From Litoditis marina (Eukaryota; Nematoda; Chromadorea; Rhabditida; Rhabditidae), in contig OZ038435.1 of NCBI GenBank assembly GCA_964036275.1, positions 32,739,728-32,803,727 of the forward strand: a DNA stretch of 64,000 nt. Direction: 5' to 3'. Positions 60,101 to 64,000 of this stretch are shown here, one piece after another (within the stretch, counting starts at the first letter, position 1; each line of letters starts with the position of its first letter). Both the position numbers and the translations under genes were made by a program. The notes under the pieces were generated by a model. The model saw only the letters and a list, made by a program, of their open reading frames with translations, was not told the origin of the DNA and made no database searches.

Positions 60101-63100
60101 CGTAAAACGTGTGACACACCATGATGTAGAATGTCAGAGTGCTAATGTGCACAATTGCTGGGTATTTCTTCACTTTTGACGTGACAGTTTCATCTAATCC
60201 ATCTCGAACCGAACATATTCGTTGGTCCCTTCAAAATGCAGTCGTCCTTGCTTTTTTGGCGGTGTTCGTTTTCACGATGGGAGGTCTTTTGTGCCTAGCA
60301 CCTACTCGCTCTCGCCTTCCACTGCGCCCATGAGTAGTTGAACGGGCGTTCTGTTATTAATATCATGCACTCCCGAACAGACGGCAATTAACTGACTGGG
60401 TGGTCTCGTCGAGGACAGAAAAAAGAACAATGAAAAAAGCGGTACCAAACACAACAGTGATGGTGATAACACATGTCGATTATGTAGGGAACCTGTAACG
60501 AGAACTACTCTCATGGGAACCTGAGTTCATGAGATCCGGTAGATATGTGATGATCTATTCTCACGAGTTACCCAGGGATATCGTTTCACAAGATACCGGA
60601 CATCGTAGCATAAAAATGACAGTCAGTATATCATAACATACTCGCCAAGTAGTTGTGAACTCCATATGCTCTCCTGATTAAACACTTAGTTGAGCTCGAC
60701 GGGGACCGAATCTTCAACACACTGCCTGATGTACTATGACAAATCCGGTCAATTAATAATGAGTCAGTCAAGGTATAACCCGTTTCATGGTTCTATTCTA
60801 TATTCTATTCCAATCTAATATTTCCCCTATACTTGATGATTGCAATTCTTCATTCATTTCATTTCCCCTATTCTTCATAGAATATGCGCTAAGAGTGCGT
60901 TTCAAGTGCACAGACCTCCCAGTAGAAAAAGTAGAAAAAGGGCGCGCCGAGAGCCGACACGCAAAAAACACCTACAAATCTTCCCCGCTCCAATTTAGTA
61001 TTACGACGTGTGAATGGGATGGACGATTTCAACTAAGATTGCGAAATTGAAAGCGAGACGTGAAACGTGTAAAACACGTGAGAATCAAAAACGTGAAGTG
61101 TTAAATGCTGCACATTGAGCAGCTGTTCGTCATGTTTAACTTGACTATTCCATCCCTTTAATTGGGTACTGACATTATCTTTGTTGTAGTTTGATCTCGG
61201 TTCACGCACTAATTTACGAACTGTGACGAAAAACGGGATATACAGACAGATACAAATACAGACACAGTGGGCTAGAGCAACATCCACCTATATGCTTGAT
61301 TTGGAAAGGGCGATATAACATGATATTTTAATCGTTCCAATTGGGTATAGTCGTCAACATCTGCATTGGAAAATATTTTGTTTCATCTTAAAGTCACGCG
61401 TTTCATCCAACGTCACGCGGAACGTGTGAAACACGTGAGACTCAATCACGTACAATGGTAACAAGCCAGCTTTAGGTGTGTTGTGTCTTCACGTTTCACG
61501 TGACTTCGTTTACTTCTCGTAAACATATTTCTCGCTCCATTTGAGTAATGGGACGGCGGACCGGTCCATGATTTTCGAATAAGATTAGCTGCATTATTTC
61601 GTGACGCGAATTTCAAAGAAGCAAGTTTTCCAGTTGTTCTCGATCTGACAAGACTGTGTTTTCTTCTATTTTTGCTACACTAATTTTTTTGTTTGGGGGA
61701 CAATCCGTCAGAAAAGAGGGCTTGACCGATTTAGAACGTGAAGTAGTTATTGGGAAGTAGCACATCAGAGTTGTAGTTTGATCTCCATACACGGTACAGA
61801 TTGCAGATAACGACTAAATCAGACTACAAGCACAGCAGATCAGCCAAAAATGTTTCCGTTCGACCTTTCATAAGGCGACTCCTATGAAGTGGTCTCTATG
61901 TGAAAAGGCGAATACAGGATTTTATATTTTATTTTCCGTAAGCATGTATGCCGTATGCCCTATCCTACCGTGTCTGTAGTTTGATCCCGTTGATTTTTGG
62001 TGAAATTCGTAAATTATGACGCATATCGAGATCAAACTACGACGAGGACTTGGTCGTTCCCTTCACCTTGAATTTCATTGATACGCTGCAAATAAATGTA
62101 AAGCTCATCTAAGCAATATCGATAAACGACAGAAGCATATTCGAGAAAGGAAGGAAATGAAAGTGGTAGGTTTCGCCTCTACCGCAGACGTAACCACCAA
62201 AAGTAAAAAAACTGAATATGGGAAAATTTACATATCAGATTAATACTAACTTACCAACCGTGTGGGCCGTGTTTTTTCAAAACAGTTTTTCGAACTTTGA
62301 ACTGGTTGCTGTAGAAGTCCACCGTCCATGTAGGCATAAACAGACCATAACTCATTTCAAACTCACCACAGCTCGTCATTCTTCCTCAAACTCAACAATT
62401 CGGTCCCTTCTTGCTAATATGTGTCTCTCCTTGGTATTATACTGTGCGTCGTGCAAAAAACGGGATCCGCAAATAGTTTCCTCCGTTTCAATCTATTTGC
62501 CCTCTTTTTAACCATGCGTTGCGTCAATCGGGCACAGGCTGGTTTCCCCCGTTTCTCCTACAGAAAAAGAACAGAAGTCTTTCATCGGAACTGTGCGAAC
62601 TGCCGAATGGTTTATACAGCTTTTCCAACGAATACGTGAATCATGCTCAACGCAGCAGAATTTAGAAACGTACAATTATAAAGTACACGATCCCCGTACA
62701 CAAGTTTTATTTTGAACAGGAAACAGAGCTAGAAACAGAGCTTCATTCATTCATTCATTCAAATCTAAAAATGGCTGGGTCAGGAAATATCTGAACCAGC
62801 CATCAAAAAGTCTGCGACTTCTGAGGAATACCACGTCACCTAATTTTGGTCGTCGCTCCCAGCGCTGCTCTGACATACCGACTTCAAAATGAACAGCTCA
62901 AAAAATGTTTTGGACTGCTAATAGTGTAACCCCCCCCCCTCGACAGAACAATGTTCAGAAACGGTTTCTTCAACTTTCACAAAAAGTTGACACAGTTGCG
63001 GTATGAGTGGACATTGAATCTTCTATTCCGGAAGATATACTCTGAAATCCAGAAACGCTGGTTCATTTTTTTTCCCAGCTGTCAATGTTAGCGCACAGCT

Positions 63101-64000
63101 CATCAATCTAACACCCGTCTTAGTGTGCATAAACAAACAAATTCTCCGATTCTTGAACTATCGAGGTGTTTATTTTTTTCCAATTCAATATAAGTCACGT
63201 AGGACGTAAAGAAATATCAACAAATGATAATTATTACGACTTTTCTTGAGCTTTGACAATGTTCCACGCGTTAAACCTTACTTAAGACACGTTAAACGTG
63301 GGTTTTTGAAACGCCTTAAATAGTAGCTGTAACAGCGGTTGTTGATTTAGGGGGAAGGTATCTTGATTTAAGTGGTTACGTCTGGGGTAGAGGCGAAACG
63401 TACCACTTTCTATACTCTTTATCTTTCCGTTTTTCTAGTTTATATTACTTCTTTGAGTTTTACCTTTATTATACAAAACGTATGGACGGAAAACTTGTGG
63501 TTCAAACTTTTTTCATCGGTAAATAACTGTTTTCCGTCATCCGTCATGTCTTCAGGGATTCCTCGAAACTGCAGCTACGGGCAATAACTACTGGCCAGGT
63601 GCTAGAGGCAGTCCGTGAGTTATTCAAATTAGGTCGAGAAAATTGTCAATAGTGAGATCGGATAACCTGAGCTTCACCGCGATCGATGAATATGTTTTGC
63701 GTGGCGTGCTGCTATACTGCAATATGAACCTTGATATATTATGAACCGTAGTTATGAATTTGTTTTTAGAGAATATGCACTAAGATTAGTAGGTTCCGAT
63801 GAGTACAATCTAATTTAATTTTGTAAACATACCATGGCGATAGACTGCGAAGTTTATTTGCGTAATGCTTATTTGGTAGTTTTTCATTTCAGACTCGATC
63901 AGTTCCAAGTTTCCCACTGAATCTGCCTCACCGGTCCTTGCACTAGGACATCCGGAGGTCCCGTTCAACTTGTTTTCTCTGCTCTCACCGTGGTTCGCAG
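57105..64000 (+). CDS. Diverged acetyl-CoA-synthetase-like protein (partial, probable pseudoenzyme)
   Basis: Proposed exons 57105-57137 (GC donor AAG|GCAAG), 57257-57330, 57893-58004, 58245-58337, 58738-58887, 59226-59258, 59572-59691, 59799-59931, 60188-60261, 62344-62420, 63556-63614, 63893-64000+. 355 codons stay open with consistent phases. Residues line up with the neighbouring synthetase: SVSYNCVDRH with [19 protein letters not shown] with ARIGAMHSVV, DTVCPIEWVPAHHTFALLPS with the segment before the P-loop, and ANMDSSKLQLRAITTGQVLE with the region before WQTET. The P-loop GSTGKPKG has become WWRFPVGT and YWQTET has become LGHPEV, so ATP-dependent chemistry is unlikely. Several introns fall at the same places and phases as in the neighbour. 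The first ~100 residues are absent and the 3' end is outside the window. First five internal exons are solid; 59572-60261 and 62344-62420 are tentative. It could be a neofunctionalised protein or a decaying copy. Confidence 0.65.
57359..57422. mobile_element. 64-bp mini-element with TTGTAGTTTG ends
   Basis: TTGTAGTTTGGTG at the left, TAATCAAACTACAA at the right. In an intron of the synthetase-like gene. Confidence 0.6.
61771..61829. mobile_element. 59-bp mini-element with TTGTAGTTTGATC ends
   Basis: TTGTAGTTTGATC and AATCAGACTACAA. Confidence 0.6.
61974..62040. mobile_element. 67-bp mini-element with GTAGTTTGATC ends
   Basis: CTGTAGTTTGATC at the left and GATCAAACTAC at the right; perfect over 11 bases. 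The interior contains GAAATTCGTAAATTATGAC, which resembles the interior next to the solo ends at 59152 and 61187. Confidence 0.7.

Larger units (their letters stand above)
60262..62343 (+). other. Long intron of the synthetase-like gene
   Basis: 2.1 kb if the tentative exons are right. Contains GTCACGT-family relatives (about 61055-61150 and 61400-61510) and two complete TTGTAGTTTGATC mini-elements (61771-61829, 61974-62040). The open frame at 60787-61050 has no family support. Confidence 0.4.

Noticed and set aside
59799..60179. Continuous 119-codon frame as a stand-alone gene
   Set aside because: Its first part fits as an exon of the synthetase-like gene, with a good donor (A|GTATGT) at 59931 and matching phase at 60188; the rest is then intron.

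Overview
The window looks like nuclear DNA from an invertebrate, most probably a nematode. The evidence is multi-exon genes whose introns mostly end in TTTTCAG/TTTCCAG, first coding exons that start a few bases after an unpaired 3' splice site (as expected for spliced-leader trans-splicing), a BRC-1-like RING-BRCT gene, and an astacin/EGF/CUB-type secreted protein. It is AT-rich, with GC-richer exons, many short inverted-repeat elements, long GA/CT microsatellites and one 200-N assembly gap. I saw no prokaryotic, viral or CRISPR features. All gene models were spliced by hand from the sequence using reading-phase continuity and protein motifs. No database search was possible.

Layout. 1-359: last exon of an unidentified membrane protein (+). 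481-827: C/G-rich inverted-repeat element with a C24 run. 1448-1701: possible two-exon small gene (-). 2709-14844: SLC17-family anion/phosphate symporter (+), 15 exons, 538 aa. 14845-22400: about 7.5 kb without a gene, holding short palindromic elements, GA/CT satellites, a ~310-bp tandem repeat, the N gap, and a U6 snRNA pseudogene joined to a tRNA-derived SINE. 22423-32035: secreted protein (+), 10 exons, 315 aa, with an astacin-like region lacking the zinc site, an EGF module, a CUB domain and a hydrophobic tail. 33416-45042: BRCA1/brc-1 orthologue (-), about 21 exons, ~796 aa. 45832-55520: intact AMP-forming acetyl-CoA synthetase (+), 17 exons, 683 aa. 57105-64000: a second, strongly diverged acetyl-CoA-synthetase-like gene (+), at least 12 exons, running off the window, with degraded catalytic motifs.

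The brc-1 and acetyl-CoA synthetase genes are head-to-head, with about 0.8 kb between their first exons, and could share a promoter region. The two synthetase-like genes are tandem paralogues. Nothing suggests that the other genes form one pathway or an operon.

The most interesting signals are: the U6-SINE chimera with a 19-bp snap-back at its 5' end; the diverged synthetase paralogue; the apparently dead, shortened astacin; a duplicated exon in brc-1; several tandem duplications located at splice junctions; a 136-bp inverted repeat in an acetyl-CoA synthetase intron; and several families of very short inverted-repeat elements, two of which show clean 8-bp target-site duplications.
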